A model generated the notes under the pieces. It searched no databases, was not told the origin of the DNA, and saw only the letters and a program-made list of their open reading frames with translations. Below are positions 13,244 to 25,700 of a stretch of DNA of 64,000 nt, in pieces. The position numbers and the translations under genes were made by a program. Numbering within the stretch: the stretch's first letter is position 1; each line of letters begins with the position of its first letter. The DNA comes from Colius striatus. Its lineage: Eukaryota; Chordata; Aves; Coliiformes; Coliidae. The stretch covers positions 14,199,501-14,263,500 of the forward strand of contig NC_084769.1 of assembly GCF_028858725.1 (NCBI RefSeq), in the 5' to 3' direction.

Positions 13244-13249
13244 CTTTAT
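13244..13249 (-). terminator. Possible distal PTPN4 poly(A) signal AATAAA
   Basis: Minus-strand AATAAA is followed about 30 nt later by a T-rich run (14 T, complement of 13204-13216) and TGCTGTCTTC. If used it would give a 3'UTR of about 6.4 kb. No gene, splice structure or clear repeat interrupts 13250-18985, which allows but does not prove a long 3'UTR. Confidence 0.3.
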
Positions 13250-16200
13250 TTGCAATTAAACAATTAAGATCCACAAGTAAACTATATATATATTTTCAAG
13301 TCTGTACCTAGACAACTATTTGTCAACTGAAATTAAATATATCCACAAAATATGCATAACAGCATTTTTTTTTCCACATAATAGAATGAAAGTTTACTTA
13401 AGACTAAAACAAGACTTGTTAAATGTTAATTAGCATAATTACCCTGGGAACTGCTGGTTTTCGGTAGAAGTTAGTGTATCATTTTAATGGCAAGAAATTT
13501 CATTTTATCAAAATGAGGACAAATACATAAGGCCCTTTAAAGCATACAGTAGCTGCAGTGACAGAAGCTGAATTTCTTTTCACATTGTCCAGTGTTAATC
13601 AGTTTCAAGTTGCCATCATTTTCAATTAACCACCCCGGCTGGTGGTTAGCCAAGATGTTGCATTTAGGTTTTGGTTTGTTTGTTTTTTTTCCCTTCTCCT
13701 AATGTGCTTTTAAACAAATTTATATGCAAAGGTCTACTTATGGGAAGAACCTTCCCATCCCCCCAGTATTAATAAAGGTACACAAGAATTAGTCTAAACA
13801 AAAAAGCTATTCAACTCTGAGATGATTTACTTCACACTTGCAGGCCATCTTTCAGCAGAACAAAACCGAGATGAAATTTAACAACTGAAAGCCACAGCTG
13901 GAAATGCAAATTAATTACCAGAAATAACTAGCAAAAAATATTGCCACCGATTGTTAATAACGATCTAAAGAATATTCTTCCCTTTGTATTTACATATAGT
14001 ATAGCACCTGTTCCAGGAAAACCCCAAACCTTACACAAACAGTCCTGCCAGATCAGCTGCATAAAAGGGGATCACCCATAAATGAACCAAAACAAATGCA
14101 AAACAAATCTGGATACACTGGAAAAAATTAAACCTTTGTTTTCTTACCTAAGTTTTCTTGTAAGATTATTATGGGTTGTTACCATGGTGCCCCAATGTAT
14201 TGAGATAATTGCACTGGATCATTTATAGTCTAGTCTTTGTGGATATATTCTAGTTAAAGAAAACAACAGCTTAATGTAAACTGTTTAACCCTTTCACTCA
14301 TGTCTCAGGCCCTCGGCCTACGAGTAAAAGGGTGACAACTTCTTTAAACTTTGTTGTGCATTATCTTTAGTTATCAAAATTCAAATAAGTTAAGTAAAAA
14401 CAAAAATACTGATTTCCAGGTAATTGATCTAACATTAAAAATAACGCTTAGCAGAAACCTTTACAGTAAACATAGCTAATTTGCAGCTAGCTGAGAGAGA
14501 TCACAGAGATAAATTTACAAGTACCCCGTAGTTTCTACTAGCGCCTTTTTTTCCCCAAATGCAAACTTTATATTCTTTTTAAGACAAGAAAACTGAGATG
14601 ATAGAATTATTAATATCTTTCTGAAAGTCCCTCAGAAGTACAGGAATAATTAACCAGAAAGGGTTGGAACCATAGAAAGCATTCATACCAGGGTGTAATC
14701 AAAATCATCTCTGTACAGAAACCCATAAAGCATCTCTCTCCAAATCCAATTTATTTTGTGTAATAGTTCAGTCAGTAGTAAGCATGAGATAAAGTGCTAC
14801 TATTCAAACAACAAAACACTTGGAAAAAAATTACCCTTTTAAACATGTAAGCTTGCTAAATAGGAAATAACACAACCAACAAACTGTCAGCCAGCCCATG
14901 AAACCATAGGACAATAGATAATTTAGTGGCTTTTTTTCTTCTTCTTAAACAAGGCTACTCTTTCAAAGAAATCAAGAAGTTCAATGTTTTTTAATTGAAA
15001 TTTTTAGATTTTTTTTTTTAAGTGATTTTATCTCTGATTTTTACTATTGAGCTCTCAATGAGCAAAACATGCCAAAGCCAACAGCCAATGCATCTGTTAA
15101 TGCAGCTTATGCATCAGTTAAAAACTTGCAACTTAAGAAGCTACTACAAAGATGCACACTCATGGTAGTAACCAGCAGAAGTAAAATCCAGTGATAAATT
15201 GGCCTCCTTCCTAGACTGCTCAACACCTCTCCCTCCCACCCACCCCCCCCCACCAAAAAAAACCCAGATTGCTACAGCAGGATAACAGACTGCACAGAAT
15301 AGTTGTACTGAAACAAACAATTTTCCCCTTGCAACAGCTTCTCAATCCCCAGTAATTATAATCCCTGCAATTTCATGCAAGATTCATGTCTAGTCAATGA
15401 CTGTTTTTACCAGATTTTGATATTGGAACCTAGCACTAAAAGTAGAGATGGAATAGAGCTTTTCCAGTCTCAAGAGAAAAGGTATGTGCTTAAACTAGCA
15501 AATACACCCAGCCAACTGGGGACCTGAGATGTGAACTGCAATAAGACAAGTGACATCAGAGGGCACCATTCCTGTACTTTTCAAAACTCCAAATATGCTA
15601 AATTTTCATTTGGACCATAACCCAATCTCTCCCTTCATCCTCAGGGCTGACGGTCTTAAGACTGCCTGTACAGTGTATATTGGACAAGCTGCTTACACTT
15701 AGAAATGTAGAGTTTTTCATGCTAATTCCCTGAGCCATCAAACATCGCCCACACACCTGCACACACACTGCAGAAGCATAGAAATATGACATAAATCAGT
15801 CCCAGAGAGTCCCATAGTCCCTGGAGCTCCAACATCTCTAAGCCAGACCTTCCCTACCTCCCCCCTCCCTGGAGCAGTGCAACTGCAGCAGCTCCACTGC
15901 ATTTTGGCCCTTCCACAGGCACCACAAAGCTTTTTGGAAGGTCTCCTTGGAAAATTGCCTGGTACACAGATTCCATAACAAATTTCTCATGTTCCTTGAT
16001 CTCCCAACTGCTTTCTCACTCTTTCTTTAATAGATCATGTGCCAGACTGTAACAGGATATTCCAGAAGTGTTATTGCTTTATCTACACGGGACATAAGCT
16101 TTCAAGATTTAGTGGAGAAATGTGGAAGATACAATCAGCTAACATCAAATGTAGTGAGAAAGAAAAAAAAAAAATCAGGCTCTCTCCCTTTCATAACTGG

Positions 16201-18984
16201 CAGAGAACATATAAAAATAAAATGCATAAAAGCAGTATTTTACTGCTTAAGAGTTGCAAGTTACTTAAAATACCAAATGTTTCCAAATTCATGATAAAGG
16301 AATTCTTCAGCTCCCAGTTATCTGGTATATCTAAAGTAGTTTTTCTCAAAGTGGATTGGCTGACAACCTGTAGGTGGTTTATTAAACAATACCTGCATCT
16401 TATTTCATATCTATTAGAAATCAAAAATGCCCCTAAAACACTCAAAGTCCCCACTAGAGCCCCATGTCTTTCTACTAAAACAACCCCAAACAAATCCATT
16501 TTAAGCAAGAGATGGTAGTGGTAGTTTTCAATCTGAACCTGAAAGGAAAACAAAAGTCTTATCATTACACATTGGCACAAAATTGTCATAATATTGCTCT
16601 TATTTACAATGAAAACTTGTATTTTTTTAAACTGGATTTGTATAAGGGAAGTGTTACAAACATACTCTTTCCAACACCCACCCAACATTTTTCCTAATCA
16701 AATGGTATGAAAATAATTATTCATAAAATCCAACAGTCATAACACCAATCACGTATAGGTCTATAGGTCATTATGTCTGAAAGATACATTCATGTTTTGT
16801 ACAGCATGAAACATAGAAAAACTTCTTTAAAAAACTCTTAAGGATGATACAGATCTTCATAACCCAAAGTAAAATATTTAGCAGTTTCGCTTTTTTTGGC
16901 CATATAAAAATATTTCAAAGGCCATTTATACCACAATAGGTAGAAACACTGGAATGAAATATTTACCGTGCAGAAAGGCTTCAATGCTTTTCTCTTTCTG
17001 AAGCAGTTTTTGGTTACCACTGTCCTGGCTTTGGAGAAGTCAAAAAGCCACTGAGTCACTGACGGCCAATTATCTAAGAATAGTTACTTTGTTCCCATTT
17101 TTTTTTCCCAGTGCAACTAGCTCATACACTACAAGTCAGCTTAAATCAGTGCACAGGAAGATTTTAAAAAGATCTATTATTCTTGCCTGTGTTTGTAATC
17201 AAAACAGTAATGATAGATGACCAATAAATATCCCACACTTAATTGCGGTATAAATAGGTCTTTCAAACTCAAACTGCTTTGGCAACTTTACATAAGAATA
17301 TTTAAATACGTGACATACCAACACTATATAATGTTGCTATAAACTCCATTTCTGATTTCCCTCAGAAAAAAAGGGCAAATGCTATTTTAATTTACAACTT
17401 GAATATGAAGAAAATTTAACATAATGAATTATTTTAATTTTTTAGACATTAAGTGCTAAGTTTAAAATAACCTTCCAACTAACCAGCATCTCAGCTAATA
17501 ATCTCATCACGTGGAAGTTAAAGCTTTTACTTTCCTAAAGAAGACTTTTGTTGCAAATGGCTTAAAATAAAACTGAGATTAAAGCTACCTTATTATTCTT
17601 TTTTCAGTTTAGCAGATCTAGAGATTCTTGTAAGATTCGTTTTTCATTGAGGGACAATATCGATTTAAGCATCAAATGTAGAAATATAAGTAACAGGGCC
17701 ACAGGCCACCTAATATTTTTTTTTCTTTCTAAAAATATTTTAAACTCTGTCTTCCATTTGGCATTGTTGTTCACATGTGTTACCAAGTCATAAGCCAGGA
17801 TTTCACTTCACCTGAATCCCTTTTCACTTTATAGTTCATAGCCGATCTCTTTCAAATGTCCATAGAACACAGTATATTACACAATATAATTCTTCAATAG
17901 TTAAAAATTATTAGGGTAGATCTTTCCATTTTAAGTCTATGCTCTATATAGCTTACCACAAAATTTTCTGGATAAACATTTTCAGCAAACCAATACAATA
18001 AATTAATACTTTTAAATATAGGGCACAAAGTTATGCTGTCACAGGGCAGTCAAAGAAGTGACTGATTATTTTCTCACAGTACATTACCCTAGATACCTTC
18101 TTCTGACTTGGCTTCTCCTGTACTAGAAAAAAATATTTCAAAACTGGGACATTTATGTATCTTTAGAATGAGCTCAGATACTGTATCAGACAAATATTTC
18201 TTACAAATCTTCTACCTACTTAACTAAGAAACAACCCGATACCACTGGAACAATTTTGCACCAGCACAACAGAAGGTGGCTGGGGTCAGCATGGAAGTAA
18301 AACAAAAGTTCTGGGACAACTTCATAGTGTTCTTCTCCCTTCCCCCCACAACCACTGAAACAAAAAAAGGCAGACCTGTACGAACATGGCTTGAAATCAA
18401 CTATGAGGACTTAAAAAGTAAATGGTTAGCAGATAATGGAATCAAATCACATCTGATTGTAAGTTCAACTTAGTTATCAGTGCTATTAAAAAGTTATGTT
18501 CTAATCGAGTAAGACAACTATTCTCAATAAGAGGATAAAACAAAGTATCAGCTTCTAATGACCTACCAGCATTTCATACTAAGCTGCTAGTAAGTTACTA
18601 GTTGGAAGGAATGAAGGAATGTGTCAGATTTTTCACATAATTACAACACAGCAGCATACAATGCTCATTCATTAAGTTGGCAGAGGTGCTTTTTTTGCTA
18701 CCGAGAGTAGCACGCAGGTACTTTTATAAGGAAAGAGGGAATGGTATTTCCATGACCCCTTGTGGTAACACATTCCAAGCACCAAGGGCCATTTTAAAAA
18801 TCTGAACCCATTAAGACAATTATGACAGGACAATACCACCCCCACAGAATCATGAGTGCCTTTCACTGGATGTACGCTGTAGGTCTCAAGGCACTTAAGG
18901 GGTTAAGACATAATGCATGCACTAGTTCCCATCACGTAATCTTAAATTATATGAATCAGAATACACCAGTGTATGACACACAAG
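13250..18984. other. Gene-poor stretch; possible long PTPN4 3'UTR or intergenic
   Basis: AT-rich sequence without a convincing reading frame and without a recognisable CR1 or LTR. Small landmarks are a hairpin at 14288-14333, a C-rich run near 15235-15255, and many A/T runs. It lies downstream of PTPN4 and upstream of the EPB41L5 promoter. The lack of repeats is compatible with transcribed 3'UTR, but I cannot decide between the two. Confidence 0.5.
14288..14333. other. Inverted-repeat hairpin
   Basis: The left arm ACCCTTTCACTC (14288-14299) pairs with GAGTAAAAGGGT (14322-14333) with one mismatch. An inner GGCC (14308-14311) pairs with GGCC (14315-14318) around a 3-base loop. The structure can form from either strand. 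The function is unknown; it could be an RNA structure in a long PTPN4 3'UTR or a remnant of a small inverted repeat. Confidence 0.6.
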
Positions 18985-19683
18985 CTGTGTCCAAGAAATG
19001 CTGTTTATTATTTTTTTTAATGTACTTTTAAATTTTATTGTTGTTATTTTGTACAAGATGCTGGTAAGTGGGCATTATGCAGCTACTGCTGGGTTAACAC
19101 AGACGCCAGCTCTCCTCTAACAACCAGCTGGTCTCTAGTAAGAGTGTAGGACAAAGTGTGCTGCATCAGTAGGCAGTGTGTATCTATCTAGTATTGGCAA
19201 TATTGCTAATGTTGTAAAAAACAAAACAGTGAGAGTCTGTACATTGTAAATAAACCTAGCACTGGAAAAAGACCATGGCTTAGTGTATTTTTTCATTTGT
19301 TTTTCATTTTAAGAGACAAGGGTGTAAAACAGAGTGACGTAATTCCAAGCCTTGTTTGTAGCAATTCAACCAGAAGCGCAGTATATGGCACTACAATGAA
19401 ATATCGTAGATTACCCTGAACACAATTAGTTCTTTTCAGTTTATGGTTTGTTCGGAGCAAAGCACGAAAATAAAGTCTTCAAACAGATGAAGGTTAGAAG
19501 AGATTCAGAGACTGATTTTGTTTCAACGTAAAGTGCAACAGTGCTGAAGTTTTCAAAGTCCTTTGTCAATTCTTTGCTGTACTTCATTATCATTTCCTGC
19601 AAGCAGTACTATGGCACAAAGAATGCTGCCAGTTCATCATAGAGGACGGGATTCCTCAATTGATATCCTAGGTTTTTTCCTCT
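18985..19683 (-). other. PTPN4: PTPN4 3'UTR, proximal form
   Basis: This stretch follows the stop codon on the minus strand and has no open frame of note. It ends at a plausible poly(A) site: AATAAA at 19004-19009 (a second at 19034-19039), then a GT-rich TTGTGTGTC at about 18975-18983 downstream of the likely cleavage point. The cleavage point is inferred. A longer 3'UTR reaching the signal at 13244-13249 is possible. Confidence 0.55.
19004..19009 (-). terminator. Proximal PTPN4 poly(A) signal AATAAA
   Basis: On the minus strand AATAAA is followed within 20-35 nt by a GT-rich element (TTGTGTGTC). A second AATAAA lies 30 nt upstream at 19034-19039. It is about 680 nt past the PTPN4 stop. This is the arrangement expected for a vertebrate 3' end, but use was not measured. 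Confidence 0.5.
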
Positions 19684-19770
19684 TTACTTATGCAGTGATG
19701 CTTGTAAAGGTTTAATAAATCCTTCTTCATACACCTTCAAAATAGCTTCACACACAAATCTGTATTGACT
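19684..19770 (-). CDS. PTPN4: PTPN4 last coding exon P: Q-loop, C-terminus and stop
   Basis: This exon holds 28 codons and a TAA stop (19684-19686). It encodes [18 protein letters not shown] and then [10 protein letters not shown]. The Q-loop Gln codon is at 19765-19767. The last residues (QASLHK) differ from the human tail as I recall it, which fits the usual divergence of this tail. The acceptor is TTTTCAG. The exon continues into the 3'UTR. Confidence 0.96.
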   Translation of the reverse strand, partial: SQYRFVCEAILKVYEEGFIKPLQASLHK

Positions 19771-22700
19771 CTGAAAAGGAAAGTAGATTCAGTTAATTTT
19801 AAAGAAACACAATTGAACCATGTCATCTGGAAACAACAAAGGCTTCCAAGACCGCCCCATCCATTCTCTTGACAGGCCAAGAACTGTGCCTCAAAGTTAC
19901 TTTACGAAACAAAAAACAAATGAACTTTATATTAAAACATCTCGTTTTTCAACAGAAGAATGGGATAAAGGGAACTTTTGGTATATAACTCAAAGTCATA
20001 CCCACAAAAACATTACTATTATTAACATGTCACCTATTTAGTAATTTTCTGCTCTTCATTTCATTGCTGAAGTTTCACTCACCTGAGGCTTCCACACACT
20101 TTGGTATGAAGCTAGAGTTTCAAAGCACATTTTCAGAACTTACATTAATTCTGGCACATTACTGCCATCTTCCTCTCAGAATTTGATAAAAAAGGAAATT
20201 GTTTCCTGTTTCAAAAGGCCAGAAGTCCAGGTTTTTAACATTATATCATGTCTAACTCTGCAATATATTCAAGTCTAGCATACATAGAGGACATTAATAT
20301 ATTGTTTTAAACAAACAGTAGTTAAAATAATCAACAGTAAATGAAAATAAAATGAAATAAAATCATTGTTTTGTAAAGCATCAAGACTAACTAATCCTGC
20401 ATAATGGTGTATATGCTGGTCAGAAAGTCAGCATTCCTGCCTTTTCAGTGTCATGGAATACCTCTTACTATGCAGTAATTAGTAATGCATGTCTTAAATA
20501 GGCACAGTAACAGATTTAGTAACAGAATCATTATGTAGTGTGATGTGGCATGTATATTAAAATCATTAAATTTATACATGTGTCTAAAATACTATTTTGC
20601 CCCCAGTGCTCCCTGAAGGAGATTCACTCATCTTACAGGACGCCCAGCAGACACCCACCCATAGGGCCATCTTGTGGACACTCAGGGGAGCCTTCAGGAT
20701 ATACCGAAAAGATTAGGAAGAGAGCGCCAAAGAAGAAATTGTAACAGCTAGTGTTTATGAAATCGTAAAACAACCACCAAAACCAAACCACAACACTTAA
20801 AATCCTGCATTATCCTTTCTCCTGATGGCAGTACACCTGCATTACACTCCAGCTTGAAAATTCTAGTTTCTCTAAGAAAAATGAGACCAGAAGATATGTA
20901 AGATATGCTGTGAACAAATGTAGTTTAAACTCCTTACCACTGTCCCTCCTACCTTCACTAATAAAACTCTTTTCCTCTCTCAGTATGCTAGACAGATATG
21001 CTACTTACACTGTACAGTCATCACAAACAGCAAGAGCTATTCTTTATTATTTATCATAATTTTCCTCAGCCTTCCTGTGGTAGCTGAATAAAAAGTTTTT
21101 TTAGTGGAACACTACAATGGGACAACAGCACTGAATGCTATATGATCTAGAAATGGAGGCTCATGTGTACTTTTTGTCAGTCTGAACAGTCTCTGAAGAA
21201 CACAAAAGGTTTATTCAAATTTGATTACAAGAACAGCAGCAGGGACATTAAAATTACTACTGTGAGTAACTACCTTCAGGAGATTGTGGGTGAGATTTAA
21301 TATTGGATCTAGTCCCTTTTCTCCTTCAAAATACTTTAAGTGCTAGGAATAAAAATATACTATTAATTAGTGATTAAAAAAAACCCAACAAACATGAACC
21401 AGTCAGAGCTTGGAACATCCAAGAGTTAGTTTGCTTGGGGTTTTTTTGAAAGACAACACAACTCAATTTTCTGACACATTTTCAGAAAATGCCTAAAAAG
21501 AAAACACAAACTGCTCTTAGAGGTATCCAATACCTGACTGATAGAAGTTTGTAAATCTGTTCTAAAACGTTTATAATTCTGAGATGTAATATTTTAAGTA
21601 ACATTGCAATTATCTCAAAAAAAACCCTGAAACATCACAGATACAGGAAAAATTCCAACATCACTACTTTTTTAGACTAAGTACATTTAAAATTACTTTG
21701 ATAGATCTTGCATGAGATTTACTTACACTGATTTTTAACTACTATTTCTCTGATTATTTCTAGTCCCTACAGGGAAAAGTTAAGGCTTCTTTTTACTATA
21801 ACTAAGGCAATATAAAACCACTGAATTGCATCACTGAAGGTCTTTCTTGCATGTCTTGGATCTTTCTGTGTCTTAACATCTGGAATTAGTCCTCTGCTTT
21901 CTTCATTTAGTAAATTTTGCACTATTGAAAACTGTTCCTTTTTAACATTAATTGCCAGGTATCCCTGGAACAGCTGCTGCTTTTTTCAAGTTCTCTTCAT
22001 AGAAATTGAAATAATTTTTCCTTTCCACCAGGCTTAACAATTTATTCCTGCTTGAAGTCAAGACTACAGCTAAACTAGACAAAACTGACCTCTTTGCAAC
22101 ATGATCAACAGCAGGTATATTAAAAATCCATCTAATGATATGACTACACCATAGGAAATTATTATTTTGCAACACAGAACAGCAAGTATGATACTCACAG
22201 GTGTTTGGATCATCATGGCTCTTTGATCTCTCATGGTTCTTACAATGTCTAAAGGATAAACAGGCTGATTGCACTCAATGAGACACATAGCTGTCTCCAT
22301 AGTGATAAGAACTCCAGTCCGTCCAATCCCAGCACTGGAAAAAACAAAACCAAAAACTCCAAATGGAGATGGAAATCAAGTGTCTAAAATATAGTTCATA
22401 CTTAAAGACCCTCCTTCTCAAGGATTCTCACAACTGATTGTTATGATTCCCATACTATCAAGGCAGGGGTTAGACAGACTGTGTCTGTGCAACTGGAAGC
22501 CTCCATTTTTCCTGAACAGAGTAAAACACAATTGGTGTAGAATTGCTAGCGCTCTGAAGAGGAACTGTCTTCACTTGAGCAGAATTTACAAAGATTTATT
22601 CATCTCATGTTATATACTAATATCTAGACAATAACAAGACACAAGGATACTTAGCATACACTGTGCACTTGGTGTCAATCAAACCTTAACTAGAATGACA

Positions 22701-25700
22701 GTTACTGGAACATTGGGCCAATTTGATAACATCACGTTTATGTTCTTGAAGTGATCCTTACCTTCACCCATCAGGAACAGAACAATCACTGGAAATGTTT
22801 GAAGGGTGACAATAAGGATAATTTTCTTAGCATTACAAATTACATGAGGTATGGAGGAGTCTGAGGGGTGACCTCATTAATGTTTACAAATACATAAAGG
22901 GCAGGTGTCAGAAGGATGGAGCCAGGCTCTTCTCAATTATGTCCAATGACAGGACAAGGGGCAATGGGTACCAGCTAGAGCACAAGAGGTTACAAAGAAA
23001 TACACAGAAGAATTTCCTCACTGTGAGGGTGAGGGAGCACTGGAACAGGCTGCCCATATGGGTTGTAGAGTCTCCTCCTCTGGAGACATTCAAAACCCAT
23101 GTGGATGAGTTCCTGTGTAACCTACTCTAAGTGGTCCTGCTCTGCCAGGGGGATTGGAGTGGATGACCTTTCAAGGTCCCTTCCAGCCCTTGAGATTATG
23201 TGATTCTGTATCTAAGCCATGTAGATTGAAAACGAATATGTAAGAGCAATCCCTTTCATGACAAAGAAGAAATGTAACATATTTATCTTGGAATAGCAAA
23301 ACTGTTAAGAGAGCTTATGTGAATCATCTTGAGCTTAAAAATATAACACATACAAATCTTTATCAGCATTTCTTTACATATACAGACACTTTTCTGTAAG
23401 TCGCAGTCCTCAAAGACTGAATATTGAATCTTGAACTTGATAATCAGTTTCAAATCCAAATTTTTCGTATTCAAGAAAATTATGTTGCACTTGTGAAGTT
23501 AAAAACCACAATCTTTCTCCGTATTTGAGTAAGGGACCAAATCCTTATTTTCAAGTGCCAGCACAATCTCAACTCATACAACTAGTATTTCAGTCAATAA
23601 ATTCTAAAATAGTTAATACTAACATTCCAAACTTTGAAACTTAATTGTTCTGAGGTTGAACCATAACTTCACATTAAGTCTAGCCAAACTACTACTTTAA
23701 GTCTTTGCCCAGAAGGTGGCATTAAAGCTATTATGTATTTCAGTGATGTCATGAGAATTCTATGACAAGATGTAAATGTGCTGGTTATATAAAATTGTTC
23801 AATAGCATTTTTCATTTTTCTAGAATTCATACACACAGAATTTATATTCAGAATCCAAACAGGAACAGTATATGTCAAAGAACCTACTGACTAATTTTAC
23901 AACTTCAAAAGACTGAGAGAAGGGCAACAACAACGATGGAAAATGTGATAATTTCCATATGATAAGTATCAGGTTAGGACTCTTCAGCTTGGAAAATGAA
24001 ATCATTGACTGATAGAAGGGAACACTGAGACAGGACATGAAAATCAAGAAGAGCATGGATAGGATGGGTGGCTCACCATGTCATCTATGACAAAAATCAG
24101 AAACCATTTAAACTAAACTAGTAGAAGCCTTGTAAAAATAAAAGCAAACACATGAAGCTTTGAAACTCATGCTTTATGTAGTTCAAGGTAACAAAAACCT
24201 TTCCAATTTCTGAAAGGTTTTGTGGCTTTACAGTCTCTCTGGGTTTTTGTTTCGGTTTGTTTTTAAGCTACTAGTGTACAAAAGAAAAGTCTTCCTACAT
24301 CAGCTACTTGGATTCTCCACACTTAAGCTAGCAGATCAGTTCTGAAAACAAGTTTCACCATTTTGTTGCACTAATGCCTTGTCCTATCAAACTGAACAGA
24401 TGATGAACACTGTGCATACACCGTAAGGATGAACTCCTGGGCTCCTTCAGCTTGACTCACTAATGGAACTTCGTTATACTTACCAACAACCACCAAGTTA
24501 GGCCAACTAAATAAATGATATTAAACTGATTTCCTCTCTTCTGTGAAACGTAAAATTGTTATAAATGTTGGTATTGAATCTATCAGTGAGGAGCCAAACC
24601 GGTGCCTCGTTAATAGGGATGAAACTGTTCTTGCTCTCCAAAGTTGTTGTCCCAGTGTCTTTGCAGACTTGCACACCTTATATTTTAAAAGTTATATTTG
24701 TCGGATATTTTCACTACTTCTTCACAACCGTATCAACCAAGTATATCAATAATGGAAATTGAAGAACAGTATCATTTTGCACAGTGGCATTCTGGTACCC
24801 GTTTCCCTGGTTAGTAAGATGCAGCCTGACCAGTATAAATCAAAAGAGAGAACAAAACCAACTAAATACCATTTCTGATAGACAAAGCATTAAAAACAGA
24901 AAATACTTTTCTCTCCTTTTTTTCAATAACATCTAGTTTACCTGTAGATTACATAGTCTTTGAATTAATCTTATCCCTTAAACCCCTCAGCTTCTCTCTG
25001 AAACGGGAACGATGCATACCTGACTCAGGAACAGTGACTGTCTGGGGAGCATTCAAAAACTTAAGAGATTAAATATTATTAAGAGAAATGCTCCCCAATA
25101 ATTGGTATCGTATATATTTATTTGAAGACATTTGGCATGATGTATTATTAAGTATTTAAAGAGATTAAGATTCTTAAGTTTACCATAGGAATGCAGAATG
25201 CCATTAAAAACTATTGTAAAAGAAGAAAAACCACTACACATTTCATGTGTATGTAAAAATCCGAGTAAGAGTTATTTTGATAAGACTAAGAATTTAATAA
25301 GTAAGGGTTTAATAAGAGTTATTTAAACTCTTGACAGTAGTAAACTGTTGAGAAAAATGTTTTCTTGATGCATGCATCAAAAGATCACGTAACCTAAGAC
25401 TGCAGACTCTCTTATTTGATTATTGCATAGGCCTCTTACTTTTTCTGTGGATTATTTATACTACTATTCCGGAATTCTTTTAGAATATAGTCATCATGAG
25501 GAAAAGGAATCCCTTTTTTCTATTGTATGTAGCAACAGGACAAGGGGTAATGGGATGAAACTGGAACACAAAAAGTTCTCTTAAACATAAGAAAAAACTA
25601 TTTCACTGTGAGGGTGAGGGAGCCCTGGCACAGGCTGCCCAGGGAGGGTGTGGAGTCTCCTTCCTTGGAGGTCTTCAAGACCCACCTGGACACATTCCTG

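Noticed and set aside
16191..16688. 165-residue minus-strand frame and overlapping plus-strand frames
   Set aside because: Frames on both strands overlap, composition is AT-rich, and no family is recognised; likely chance in the region between the two genes.
18276..18473. Open frame MAGVSMEVKQKFWDNF on the plus strand
   Set aside because: 65 residues with no recognisable family, no promoter or splice context, and AT-rich surroundings; a chance frame.
19240..19260. Plus-strand AATAAA in GTAAATAAACC suggesting a convergent gene end
   Set aside because: No plus-strand exon or open frame leads into it, and it lies inside the PTPN4 3'UTR, so there is no support for an antisense gene.
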